A DNA stretch of 64,000 nt from Anisakis pegreffii. Lineage: Eukaryota > Nematoda > Chromadorea > Rhabditida > Anisakidae. This document shows, in pieces, positions 13,811-27,400 of the stretch. A model generated the notes under the pieces. It was given only the letters and a program-made list of their open reading frames with translations. It did not search any database and was not told the origin of the DNA. The stretch's first letter is position 1; every line of letters starts with the position of its first letter. Both the position numbers and the translations under genes were made by a program. The DNA lies in contig JAPYMA010000898.1 of NCBI GenBank assembly GCA_035041965.1, forward strand, positions 186,001 to 250,000. Reading direction: 5' to 3'.

Positions 13811-14615
13811 TGAAAAATAACATTATTTTTTATAATCTATCGAATCTATAATCTTAAAGCCTAATATTCACAAATACTGTCAGTAACTGCTCTTATCTCT
13901 TCGAGAAGATACAACTGATATTGCTATCATTATTGTTATAAGTTATCGTTATCGGCTTAATATCAGCATTAGATTATTTGTACTTTTTGTATAAAACACT
14001 TATTTGTTGATTCGAAATAATTCGGAAATGGTTTTGAATTGTGACAATTTGATATTTTGTTTGTGTGCTATTTGATGCATTTTTGTTTTATTGTTGAATT
14101 GAATTGAATCAATGGTACAAACGTTAGTATTTTGCAATGTACTTGATTGTATTCATTCTAGTTGTCGTATTCGTTTCGTTGTTCACATAAAATATCGGTA
14201 TAATTTACGGTTATAGTGAATTTTTATATTATTATAGCTTATTTATCGGTATTGTTTTCTTCGTTCTGATCCTTAATGCCACTATCAACATGCAGTTAAT
14301 ATCTTTCATAACACTGCTGTCGTCATGAAAAGTCATATTACATTATGTTATATCACCTTATTAGAGCTGAAACCGTGAAAGATCCTGGAGTCCGTATATT
14401 GTGACAACAGAAACTGTGAAAAACTTCATAGAGAGATTATGACATCTAATTCTCCTATATAAAGTTCTTCGAGTTTCATCCATCGTTGTTCCCGAAACTT
14501 CACAAATCTCAAGAAATCCTTATCAGAGAGGTGCTCGAGATCATTTGAAGACTCCAGGAAACGCTTCTCTATTCACTGTATTTTAGGTTATTTCCTCAAA
14601 AAATAAAAATGAACG

Positions 14616-14691
14616 ACAATTCATTTTCAGTCGAATAGAAGAAACCGTTATAATGATCGGTTTCTTCTTTTTGACTGAAAAAAAAAATTGT
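14616..14691. repeat. 76-nt imperfect hairpin, pre-miRNA-sized
   Basis: The left arm (14616-14647) and right arm (14658-14691) pair along about 30 bp around a 10-nt loop (TTATAATGAT). The loop-proximal 11 bp are perfect. Further out, as plus-strand RNA, there is one G-U pair, one mismatch and a small bulge in a T/A-run section. Size and shape fit a pre-miRNA-like hairpin, but a foldback repeat is equally possible. Nothing in the sequence shows transcription. Confidence 0.6.
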
Positions 14692-16775
14692 CTTTTTTCT
14701 AACACAATGATATGTTACTGTTGCATTTATGAAGAATATGTGTACTGGTAGGAACATTCGATATGGCGATTGTTCAATAGTATCAATGAAACATCAGCAA
14801 ATTTCACCGGCGATCGATTGTTTCACAAGAAACTTTCGTTTATTCCGATTTTTTGATAATTTCCCATTTTCCTGAATATTTCAATGTTTTCATGGATATT
14901 TCCCAATTACTTCCCCGATAACATCGACAGCTTCGTGTTTTTCTCAGTTTCTTAAATCATAACTTTACGCTGAATAATGTTTCTTCTACACGTTGTTTTA
15001 TTTATTCACTCTAATGTATTGTAATATTAATTATTATGACTGCTTACTATTGTTACTGTGGTGTCGATTACTATTATGATATTATTTTGAATATTGTTAA
15101 TGATATCATTCGTTAACGGTACTGTTAATAATATCATTATGATTAATGATATTATTCGTTTATTCATAAGAATTGTAATCATATTTTGATTAATCACTAA
15201 ATTGTTTGTTTGTTATTTTTATGTGAGCGAATAATCATTGTAATACTGCGTCGAAGTTGATGTGAATGTGGAGTGTTCTTTGCTGAATTTTGAATTGTTT
15301 CATTTGAAAAAATTGTATTGCGTATTGAAATTATGCTTTGAGTAAATACATTCTACTGTATGAAAACATACAAACTTATTATCATTATTGAGTTATTATT
15401 GAGTGTTTATAAGTTATTTAGGATGAAGGAAGGATATTGGTGCAGAGCGATAAGACTGTTGATTTGAGTCCGTCATTAAGACTGAAATTGTTTTGCGAAT
15501 TTTTTGCAGATTCTTGATATTTTTACAGATGGAAATGTGAATTCTCGAGTTCGTTGGGAGTTTATTCTGTGAGAATGTATCAAGAATTGGGAGTTTCTAT
15601 GAGAATTTATCAAGAATTCGATATTTTTGAGACAACTGGTATTTGCTTTTAAAAAATTCATATTGATATTGTTATTTGGAAAGTATTATCTGTTTTTAAG
15701 GTAAAATGCAGATGAGCTAAGTGATACAGTATCTGAGTAGTGATAATTTAGATGATGTAGTACTTGAGAATAAAGTGATATCTGTAAGGTGTAAGTAAAC
15801 TGTGTAATATAGTGCCTGAGTAGGTCACCTGAAGACAGGTAATTCAGGTAAAATAATACCTGACACACAGGTAATCCAAGAGATATAACATACTCTTGAT
15901 CTATGTAATCTTTTTCACAAGTGATTCAGTGCAAGTGAAACGTTGAAGTGCATTACAATAGTGCTGTTTGCAACAAATAACTTTATTGAGCCAAATTCCT
16001 AAGAAAGGGACAGTGAGAGAATATACGAATGATTTGAAATATTCCGGAATATTTCGCGTCGATGACAGTCTAGGGAAGGGAAAGGATTTGTTTTAGGGAA
16101 GGAACTGGGGAGCTGAGTCCATTAGGGAGTAATATAGGACGGGAAGGAGGGGTTTGATGAGGGCATTGATAGGTGAGATGTGCACATCGTTCGTTGGTGA
16201 TCATCACCCAAAGCTTGGATGATTGCTGATTGGGACTGATAAGGTTGATGGGACTGGATTGACAAGGAGGGATAGGGTCGATAAGCAATCGCGATAAGAT
16301 GAATATGTATATCGAATCGATAAATACGTTGTCGTTTCGTGAACCATTCACATTAAAAATACAGACACTTCAGTAGATTCCTAGTAAAACGCCAGTGCGC
16401 TGCGCACTTGATCGAGTTTACTGCAAAATATTGAATTGAATTACTTAAATTGAATTACTCGCAAATTTCAGTCAGCATCTGAGATGATATTCAAAAGAAT
16501 TGATGAATTCCGTGGACAGGTAATTCGATGATGAGGCAAAGGCATCTTCAGCAAATGAAGAGTTAAATTCAACGTATAATTGATCCGAAAAAACAGGTAT
16601 CTCAGTTACCGAAGCAAGTGAATCTTCGTGAACGAACTAGCATACCTTATCTCTCAAGAAATAAAATTACTCTTGAACAGAGTTCACATATAAGAAGAAA
16701 CTTCATCAATTAGACAGATAACACAATCAATTGAACGGATAACTCTTCTGAAAGAAGAAGGATTTCTTTGATTTT

Positions 16776-18008
16776 TCAAGCAATTTTGCTCACCTTAGCT
16801 TTGACTGTTTGGTATTGTTGATATGGTGATGCCATGGTTTGTGCTGGTTGTTGCTGATATCCGTAGGATGAAGCTGGCCAAGTAGCAGTTGAACGAATCA
16901 AATTTGGCCAGTTGGTTGGCATCGGTGGAACGTAGTTATAGCTTGGTGCTGATGGACGCCACAAAGAGCCATAAGTGGACCCTGAATTGAGATTTGTTAT
17001 TTAGATGATTGGAAGAAGTCAATAGGAAACCGCAGAATTTGTTAATCGAGTTTGAATTGAAATTTTGATGGCACAAATAGGATTCTCATTTGGTGAAAGT
17101 GATCGATGTGGCCTATTGATTCAGTGGAACAGCAGGCGATTTCTGGTGAAACATGCGATTTTTTGTTGCCAAATCAAAGAGACCTCACCAATTAGATGGA
17201 ATACTGTCGAAACTCTATGGGATACATTCGAAATCTTATGAATATTAAATGGATTTTTGAGGGCTTGAAAGGGATTTACGAGAGTTCCGAATTCGCTTCT
17301 GATAGCTGTCAATAACACAGTGACAAAGCTTCCAGCTAGATCGCTTGTTAACTTCGAATATTTCACAAAATTTCATCGAATTTAGCGATTTCGATTGCAT
17401 TCTCGTGGAATGTTAAATGCTTATCGCTCGAGGAAAAGAAAAACTTATTCAGAGGTATTCTAACTTACAGATTGGGCAGCAGAAATATGGTCCAACATCA
17501 ACCGAATTGGTTGCATAGCAATAGCTCTGTGGTGGGCATGCAGGCCATGGGCGTTTTGGATCACACTGGATGGGCAACGACGGACCGCCGGGGCATTGAC
17601 CCCGCTGAGGGATGCTCGACGGCTCACCGATTATTGGTGCATATTGTCCTGAAAAGTGCTCGTTCCGGTTAAGTTTCCTCTAAGTTTTTTTCTAAATTTG
17701 ATCTGTTGGTATTTGGAAACATCCTAATTTCATTGGAATTGTTGAAAACTAAGTTTCCGGGAGATTTTTGTGGCGAAAAATAGAATTTTCGAATGAGGCA
17801 GTGAAGAGATCAACTCTAGATTAGTGCCATTGGGTTGATTGATCTGCTTGCCATTTCACATTGTAACGTACGGAAATACTTAGGCAAGAGGTAAATTAGC
17901 GAACAGGTAAATTAACAAAGTCTTAAACTCACCATACGAACCGAAGAAACCAAAAACGATGCACAACGAAGCGATTCGCATAGCAGCTGAGCTTACTGAT
18001 GAGACCAT
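16776..18008 (-). CDS. Small secreted cysteine-rich protein (Lustrin-like domain)
   Basis: Minus-strand exons: 18008-17933, 17648-17469 and 16981-16776, phases 1 and 1, about 153 residues. Exon 1 codes for a signal peptide (MVSSVSSAAMRIASLCIVFG, then FFGSY). Exon 2 is a compact Cys/Pro-rich module with the pattern CPGG-C-PACPPQSYCYA-FCCP, which resembles the nematode Lustrin cysteine-rich repeat. Exon 3 is low-complexity, rich in Pro, Ser, Tyr and Gln. The reading ends at TGA 16776. A splice donor (AAG|GTGAGC, after 16794) just before the stop means a further downstream exon is possible. Likely extracellular or cuticle-associated, with unknown function. Both splice junctions fit the minus-strand consensus. 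Confidence 0.72.
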
Positions 18009-21000
18009 TTTCAATGAATTCAGCAATTCAAAGCAATGACACCACGATAATCAGCAATAGACCGAAAAATCGGAATCCGAAGGGGTTTGTTGAAGTTGAA
18101 GCGATGAAGTGAGCTAAGTTTCGAGTTCGAGTTGAGTTGAGATGAGATGAGTCGATGGGTGATGATGGGGATTTAGCCGAACAGCTCGGCTTATATACAA
18201 CAAATTTGTGTGATGTGATTGTGGGTAGTGGGTGAATTTTGGGTTTGTCAATACTGGTTTTAGTGAGAGAAATGTGTTGATTTTTCAGAAATTCTCTGAG
18301 TAAACAGCTGAAAAGATTCAAAAAAGCGAATCTGCTTCATAAAAACTTCAAAGTTATGTGCAGTAGACGACACTTTCCGATGATAACATTAGCTAGGAAA
18401 ATTTTTGACGTCGTTTTCTTAAGCAGTATTTGTTTAGTGCAAAAAATAAGTGCGATGCATACAAACAAATTGGTTGATTGCATTGAGTTGATGAAAATAA
18501 CATAACGATGAAGAGTAACGTCTTGAAGATGATACATTTCCAGCGAATATGGATGAGTGTTGAGATTGTTGCGAAGAAGATAATGAAAGGAATTTGAGAA
18601 TTCTAAGCGACTTTTTTGAAGAACTGTTTGAGGAATGGTTTATTTTGTGAAAATTGTGAGTGAGAACGATGAATTTGACGTGATTTCTATGAGGTGTAGG
18701 TCATTGATTGGTAGTTCCATTAGTTAAGATTTACTTACGATCACAGTTCTTCGGTTTTTCCTTCATAGCTTCAAGACGGTAGAGTCAAGTCCCGGCAGGT
18801 CGTGCCCGGATTCTTCTTGTAAATTCAACAATCTAGTTTTTCAGTGACCAGTTGTCCACATTTGAGAATTTACAGAATCATTGATATTTGTGAATTTAGG
18901 CAGAAAAGGAGCAGAGTATAGGAAGGATAGCGACTAGTTTGGTTGGGAATGTATTGAATAGCTGATTCAGTGGTGAGGTGAATCAATCATAATCAAATCT
19001 TGATCAAAGGTTCATATCTATGCAATGCATGTTTTAGGGAAAATTTTACAGCGTAGAGCAGGGTCCCCACAACAAGGGGGTGGGAATTATCCATTTTTGG
19101 GGAGTTAGAGGTGTGACGGAGGGGGGAAGGGTAATGGAGAGGATCCGGAAATTAGTTCTGACTCTGTGAGTGGAGATAGTAAATTATTGTTGCGGGGGGC
19201 TGGAGTAATGACAGCTTGCCAGACCATCGAAGGGGGTCATGGAGCACCTGAGCGTGTGGACTACTGGTCTAGAGGAAGAAGGTCTAAGATTAAATGAAGT
19301 AATTGATAGGTGTAGTGATTGACATTGATGAATATTCAGATATCTCAAAATCACTTCGGATTTCCAAAGAAATAACAAAGCCAAGAGTAGATAACAATAG
19401 CAGATTACAGATTCTCTACAAGAGTGAATGATAAACATTATACAAAGAGTTACAGAAATGGTATACCATCTATGGAAACATGCAAATATTAAATGTGGTT
19501 TGAGCGCAATACCATGAATATCCTCTAGGCTGCTGGAAATTTTCATAGCGATGAAAATTTGTATCAATGAGGCGGCAGAGATTCATCAATTCATATGCAT
19601 CTGGGTTCATTGCTTACAATTAGCTTTAATCTTTTAGCTATATCCGAACCTGAATCCAAATTTAAACGTTTTGAGATGAGTTTGCATGTGTTGAATCTGA
19701 GTTTTTGCACAAGTCCAGCTTCTGAGATCTGCTTTGATTGTACTCACGATGAATAAGGAGCATGTTTCCAAGCTTACTTCTTTCCATCTTTCCAGTTTCG
19801 GTGAAATTTCTCTAATGAAAGAAACTAACCCAAATAAACTAAAGATCTGGCTCAAGCATTTACTTGACTTGGCTCACAATCGGAATGTTGATTATGCTAC
19901 AGTTCGAGAGTGTGCAAATGTGGATATTCTCAGATGTGTCGACATTGCAGGCGATATCCAAAGAACATTCACGTACATGTTTACCAGGTGAGCATTTTAC
20001 TAGAGTATGCTGCTTATCAAGTGGATATATTGACGTTAATAATTATTTGGTTGATCTCTATGATTTTGCCATATGCTTCCAAAAATTTTAAAATGTTATA
20101 ATTTCCTTTAAACTCACTTTATTGATAGGAAATAAGCACTATTGGAATCAATGCATTTCTCTTATGTAGGAAATGGGAAAAGCATATAATCAACTTTATA
20201 TAATAACTATTAAACAGTTGGTTCCATATTGTACCCGGCGAGTGTTGGGGTTATGTTGATTTTATCACTTTTTTGCCCATTTTCTTACAAACTCTTGAAC
20301 TCTCCATGAAAATAATTCGTAACCACCTGTGTTTTGATGCAAATTCAGGATTTTAAAGCATATTTCTGGAAATTGGACATCATAAGGAGGGGATTTTCAC
20401 CGTTTTCAAGTGCGTTCACCTATGGGTAACCTTTAAATTTGCGAACTTCGTCCAGTTTTTCTGAATATTTTCCAGATTCTCCGGAATTTTTCACAGCTAC
20501 TTATTGGTTGGGAAGTTTAGAAGTGCTATTATTCGGCTCCAACAGTGACCAAGTGCCTTCGGTCGAGCCTTCGTTGCCGATATGATGAGGCGTTGGCATT
20601 GCGAACAATATGAAACGGAAGTCGCCAATTCTAGAGAAAACCATATGATCTTGTTCAAATATCGGTTGATTTCTTCAAATTCTATGCATTTTTTTCCGAT
20701 TCTTCACTTTTCATTTACACAGAATGTATATTTTTCATTCATATTGTGGAATTTTTTCTCATGCTTTATCTCGTTTAATGCAGAAATATGAGTTTTTCTA
20801 AACGTGATTCGCGAAATTTGCATGCATTTCCGATGAGGTGCTCTATGAAAAGATTCGTGTTTTTACGTTTTCAAAAGACGTTCCTCGGGATTTTCATGTG
20901 CTTTTACGTTTGCATGATTGCCTTAAATGTGGAGTTCGACGTGGATTTGATTAAATTCGTAAAAAATCTGATAATTTTCACGTGTTTTTCATTAATTTTC

Positions 21001-21402
21001 CATTATTTTTAATTGTTTATGCATTGAAATGATACGTGTCGTTTGATGAAGCGACCATTTATTGTGTATAAAGAGGTGAATTGATGTGATTCGTTGTATT
21101 CGATTCCCGAGTGTCGTTTTCCGAACGTTATCAGCCGAAATGTCGTGATTTTTTCATGTTATCGATGAGATTCGCCATTAATTTCGATAAATTTTCAGTC
21201 GTTTAACTCAATTTTCACTGAAATTCAGTCGGTGCTGGAGCAAATTTAAATATTCACAACAAATTATTTGTCTGCAATAAAGACGAACAATTCGAGAAGT
21301 CTTTCGAATTTGTTTCGATTCGAATGGGTGAAAGTGAATGCGAAGAATTTTTGCCGAGTGAAAATTGCCTTTTACATCGGGATAGCTGCTGTTTGCTAAT
21401 CT
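18009..21402. other. Intergenic region between divergently transcribed genes
   Basis: Holds the upstream flanks of the minus-strand secreted-protein gene and the plus-strand ClC gene, so both promoters should be here. A hAT-like repeat copy sits at about 19059-19248. An ATG-initiated open frame at 19749-19991 (about 80 codons, last codons before a possible AG|GTGAGC donor) has no family signature I recognise and no partner exon, so I do not call it a gene. Confidence 0.5.
19059..19248 (-). mobile_element. Degenerate copy of a hAT-like non-autonomous element
   Basis: Read against the reverse complement of the element at 61000-61208, the two share the terminal CAGGG...CCC, an ATTACCCATTTTT-like block, the CCGGAAATTAGTTCTGA block and the GACCATCGAAGGGGG block, in the same order. 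Terminal target-site duplications are no longer visible here. It is too short for a transposase and would be a MITE-type remnant. Confidence 0.65.
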
Positions 21403-24400
21403 ATGAGCAGTAATTACTGGACGAATTTGGTAGAAGAGGTGAGAATTTGTTCTTTTCATATTTTTATAATATTATTCGTTCTTTTGCATTTATTTTCGTC
21501 TACAAATTTTGTTCATTCGACTATTTTGAATTACACCGTTCGCACACTTCTCATTACCACACATGAAAAATGAACAGGATGGAATAGCAAAAAGCCTTGT
21601 TAACGTTATGATAAAGATGATTCTGCATTATGGGTTGATCTGATGGGTAAGAGACCCGATGATTGAAATATATGTCTATAGAAAATTTAGTGTAAGAACG
21701 GCGGTTCTGATTGGATTGAAAGAATTTTAGCGAAAATGAAAATGCAATGCTGATATGATAATAGAAGTGTTACTGTTCGATTGCACTCATTGTTAGCGTT
21801 GTTTTAGTGTTGGAAAAGTGTGAAATGAAAACTTTTAATTATGAAAAATAGGCAAACTCATAGATTTTAATTATGAAAATTATGATTACAATGTAGAATG
21901 TATACTGGGTGAAATGAAGATAAGCTGGAAGGATTGCAAATTTTTTGTATGGTAATATGAAGTTGATACATAGTTTCGGTTGACTAGTTAGTAGGAAATT
22001 TGTTTGGTTGATAGCTTTTGAAGTAGGAGAAGTATGATCACAATGCAGAATATATACTGGAGGAAATGAAGATAAATTCGAAAGATTGCAAATTTTTTGT
22101 GTGGTAGTATAAAGTTGATTCATAGTTTGGCTTGTTTCATAAGAAGGAAATTAGTTTGATTGCAGGACAACGAGCGTACATCACTTATCGCAGATCATTC
22201 GACTGAAGAAACTTCTTTTTTGGTGGATTCGATAGTTGGGCAAACCTCAGGTATTCGAAGAAAATTGAGTAAGATGATGGATGGAACCGGTGAGGGTCGA
22301 CTCCGTATTGATTCCAACGAAACACTGGAATCTGACGAGGGCAGTAGTGGTGCTGCCGGTGGGATGGCTTCGAATGGTTCAGGAGGCGGAGGAACCGACA
22401 GCCATGATACATTCGGAGAGGAATTTGAAATTTAGAGGAGGTTGGATTTCGTGGGGAGTTTGGAGGGGTTTTTAATAAGTTTCAATCTTGTTTCAATAAT
22501 TTATGACATCTTACCATAAGAAAATGGTTCAGTAAAAATGTCCCGTAAATATTCCGTAAAAAGACTCTATGGAAGTCTTTTTATGGAACATTCATCTGAA
22601 AATGGAATTTCAGCTGTGATTTTTTCAACTTAAAAATAATTTCAGTTTTTTGAATTTATTCAAATGAAAATCTTGTTTTTCTTTTAGCAGGTGCAGTCTC
22701 ATATAATAGTACGGGTGTGGCTGGTGTGAACGAAGAAGATGAATCATCAACAGATGATTCTACACCGCCACTGTTTAGGTGCGTTTTTGTGTTGGATTGA
22801 AAAATTTGTTGAATATTGAGAAAGGACTTACGACTGCATTCTTTGATCAGTCTAAATCTGATTGATTTTCAGCACTTGATTGATCAGTTTACATTCTGTT
22901 CTTTTATGGTAGTATTCAGTAATAGGCATGGGGTTGGAGGGGTGAATGTTGGAGTTTAGTTATTAGAACTGTGCAAATTATAATTGGGTTTGGGTTGACC
23001 ACATCATAGAGTGGTTGGGATTCGTGGTGAGATCGTGGTTGAAGTGGTTCCGCAGTGACCAATGTCGAAACTTTTGTAGATAGGGAGGGACATCTGGAAA
23101 ATTGGGATAGCAAATTTGGTAGTAATTTGGTGGTAATAACGGTAATCGTGATTTATTTAATTAGCAAATGCAACAACTCATTATGAGTTTATGCCTCTCT
23201 ATTATCACCAATGTCACCATAACATAAAATTATTCATTCATTGGCATTCTTCTCTCCGTGCTATAATAATAATATTTATTTAATATGCAACAAAGATGAG
23301 TGGAAGTATTGGTATTGTGAAATTTTAGTAAGTATGGCGATTTCCACACGATCGATTGGCAGCGTGACTTGGCCCGAGATCGTCTTCGTCACAAGTTTAT
23401 TTTGGGTCGAAAACGTGAATTCCCATTCGGAACGATTTATGGAATGTGGGATGCTGGTAGTGGATGGATTTGTGTACTGATGGTGGGATTGGCTGCCGGT
23501 GCGGTGGCTGGAATTATCGATATTGGGGCGAGATGGATGAGTGATTTGAAGGTGAGCGAGCGAATTACATCTGTCGATTGATTTGAGTATTTGTTCATTT
23601 GAGTAGGTTTGTTGGTTAATGATAATGAAGTTTTGTTTGTTATTAGGATGGTGTATGTGCGGATCGTTTTTGGCTGGATCGTGAGCACTGTTGTTGGTCA
23701 GCGAATGATAGCGTATATAAAGATGCGGATTGTTCAGCGTGGACATCGTGGCCAGAGATGTTACAATATTATGATAAAAATATTTTTTATTACTTTTTGG
23801 AGTTGATATTTTATTGTGGTTGGAGTGTGCTGATGGCTGGAGTTACGGTGATGTTGGTGAAGGTGAGTGTTTGATGAGTGATTGAGCGATTGCGATTTTT
23901 AAGGTTATTTTATGATGGGGATGGATTTTTAATTTTATTTTGTATTGAAATTTGTTGGGTTTAGTTTGATAGTCAAGTTTGATGATGGGGATTTATATTT
24001 AGACAGTTGAAGTTTGATAGCATATAACAATCTGAATTTAAGAAATAATCTTAATTAATCAGTTAATAGTCTAAAAATAACTGATTAATCATGATTGCTG
24101 ATTTAAGAACATTCGTTGATGGGTATTCAGCAATTGAAGAAGTGTTGAGTAAGTGCAGGTTTATGATGGAGAGGAGTGTAGTGATGTATTGAAGAGAAGA
24201 TCAATATGAAGTAATTTTTGAGGTGTTTGCGCCCTATGCATGTGGCTCGGGTATCCCAGAAATCAAGTGTATTTTATCGGGTTTTGTGATTCGTGGTTAT
24301 TTGGGCAAGTGGACATTCATCATTAAATCTGTCGGATTGATACTCGCTTCCGCTTCGGGTTCGTTGCGTTTTGGATTGTTATTTGATATGAATTATGATT

Positions 24401-27400
24401 TAGTCTGAATCTGAATTTGACTTCTCATTGATTGTGAGACATTTTTAATCTGGATTATCTGCGATTTTGACTTTTCAAATTATAATTATCATAGTATTGT
24501 TATGGTGAAGTTCATTGATTTTTTGGTTATTATAATGTTATTATTATTGTTGTTGTCAGTATGATTATAATTATTGTTATTTTGTACTTTGTGATATATT
24601 TTCATTTTATCATTATTGTTATGATTGTTTTTGTTATTAGTATTACGATTTTGATTTGGTTTAGGATTGAATTTGGGTAAAGAAGGTCCGATGGTACATT
24701 TAGCATGTTGTATTGGTAATATATTCTCGTATTTATTCCCGAAATACGGTCTGAATGAGGCGAAAAAACGTGAGATTCTGAGTGCTTCGGCAGCCGCTGG
24801 AGTATCGGTGGCTTTCGGTGCACCAATCGGAGGTGTCATGTTCAGGTGATAGCAATAAGAATTATGCTTTATTTATATTTATTAATAATGAGAAATATGT
24901 TTAGTCATTTATTTTTTGTTTAGTTATTGTATCATTGAGATTGATATTGTTCAACTGAATAGATAAGTATTGCAGTTTGGAAGAGGCGAGTTACTACTTC
25001 CCGTTGAAAACGATGTGGAGGTCGTTCTTCTGCGCTCTGGTTGCCGGTATCATATTGCGTATTATGAATCCGTTTGGAAGTGATCAGGTTGGAGATTTTT
25101 CAAGTTATTTATTCATTTATTTGTTTATTTAATTCATTCGTTTGAAATGTGATTATTGAAGTAGTAGCGGTAATTCTGAGAGTAATAATTGTAAGAATCA
25201 TTATGGTGTGGATAGTAGTAATGCAGCAGAAGTGATATGGTAATGGTGAAAATGATGATTAATAGTAATAATTAGAAATGTGATAGTTATTTATTTTATT
25301 TATTCGCTCGGAATATTTACTTTTTCGTTGGAATTTTTATCATTTATTGGGATTTTCTTTCAATTACTGGAATTCTTTCAGTCATTAGCAGGACTGTAGT
25401 AATCTTATGGAAGCGTTGTGTATAACGATGTGTAAAGGACATAATTTTCAGACATCACTGTTCCATGTGGACTATAGTATGAAGTGGACATTCATCGAAC
25501 TGATTCCATTCGCGGGTTTGGGACTGTTTGGCGGAATTATCGGGTCGATATTCATTTGGTTAGTTTAATTTGGGGAATTTTTTCAGTTATTAAACTGGAA
25601 ACATGAAGATTTCAAAGAGTTAGTTATTAGTATGATATTTTTGGCATATGGATAGAGAGAGAATGGTTTAATTGCAGGGCGAACATAAAATGGTCTCGAC
25701 TACGGAAAACTAATAAAACGCTATGTGGAAACCCAGTAAATGAGGTACTGATCGTGACATTGATAACAGCGTTCATCAGTTATTTCAATCCATATACCAG
25801 AAAGAGTTCATCGTCTTTGATTAAACAGGTACGTTCTGATTTGGTGTGTTTTACATGGTACCTGGATATATTGCATAGAGACGTTTTGCTTAAGGACAGT
25901 TTGCCTATTAGATAAAATATCCATTAAAAAACCGTCCTTCAGGCAGTGTGTCTTTAGATAAACTATCGTTAGGCAAAAGTTTTTAGGCAAATTGTTCGCT
26001 CACGGTGTTATTATAATTGAATAATTGTGGGTTGTGAGTTTTGTTGAGGGATTAGAAATTTGTTATGGTTATTGTGTTGATTGCAGTTATTCGATCGATG
26101 TGGTCCAGAGGATTATATGAGTGATTTGTGTGATTATCAGAATAAGACGTTCACTTCGGATAAGGTGGATGATAACTATCATACGGGCGAGTTGGGACAA
26201 GGAGTTCATGTTAGTTGTTGGTTGTTGGGATTTGATTGCGATTCGATAGTATTTGGTGTTGCACATTGTCAGTGATAGATTCAAGAAGAGTAGTTTTGGA
26301 ATTTGAGGATATTTGAGGTTATAGAAATGATTGAACTCGGGATAATTTGGCCGGGATAATGTCGTTTGAATTTTGAAATTCGATTGAGTTTTTTTCGGAG
26401 TGATTGAGTTTTGTTAAATTATGTGAGGTTTTATTTTGCGTTTGTTTTCAGAGTGCATTCGTTCAGTTGGCATTTGCACTGGTGGTGAAGTTGGTTCTAA
26501 CAATCTTCACGTTTGGTATAAAAGTACCATCGGGTTTATTCGTACCGAGTTTAGCGATGGGTGCGATTGCAGGACGCTTATTGGGTATCACCGTGGAGGG
26601 TATTACGAATTCATTGCAGGTAGGTAAATGTCGTTAGTGGTAATGATCAGAAGAATAGTATTGATGTAATGATTGAATGAAACGGTGGATTTTTCTCGAG
26701 CAGATAGCAAGAGATAATAATAATGATAATAGTAAAATAATAATAACAATAGTAATAGTAATAATAGTAAAATAATAATAATAATAATAGTAAAATAATA
26801 ATAATAATAAAAGTGAAATAATAAATATATTAATAGTAGTATCTTGAATGATTAAAATAATGGTCAGTCTGAGCCACAGGAATTTCTTGTTACTACATTT
26901 CTTGTTGATATAAGCGTCGATATGCATATTAATTAGCAAATATACAATTGAATGATAGGTATTTATAATTGAGCTTGCAGAAAGGAGCGGGTACGCAGAG
27001 CAGTATATGGGCTTGTCAGATCGGGAAAGACTGCGTAATGCCGGGACTGTACGCGATGGTTGGAGCTGCAGCAGCGTTGGGTGGAGTTACGAGGTGAGTG
27101 CTGAGATGGGGAGTGATTCTTTTGCTGGGGAGATTTTTGCGATTTGATTGAGAAATGATCCGTTAGTGAGAAGTTGATTTGATGGTTGACGAACAATGTG
27201 GTTGGTTGGTAATTGCATCGTGTATTATTTTGTTCGGTGTGTTGCAGAATGACAGTATCGTTGGTGGTGATTATGTTCGAATTGACGGGAAGTTTGGAGT
27301 TTATTGTGCCGACAATGGTGGCGGTGATGTTCGCGAAATGGGTCGGTGATGCCATTTATAAACTGGTGAGTGGGTTGTGGAGTGCGACTTGTTGATTTGG

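Larger units (their letters stand above)
13418..16775. other. Gene-free spacer
   Basis: No exon chain is recognisable. It starts with a GATG microsatellite (about 13421-13437) directly after the peptidase stop codon, and contains two hairpins (13761-13810 and 14616-14691). The minus-strand open frame at 16070-16351 has no recognisable domain or splice context and is left out. Confidence 0.55.

Noticed and set aside
16070..16351. 93-codon minus-strand frame next to the secreted-protein gene
   Set aside because: No recognisable domain and no acceptor linking it to the preceding exons. The upstream gene can end at its own stop codon.
19749..19991. 80-codon plus-strand frame near the hAT remnant
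   Set aside because: I do not recognise it as a transposase or other family, and there is no matching next exon. Left as unassigned.
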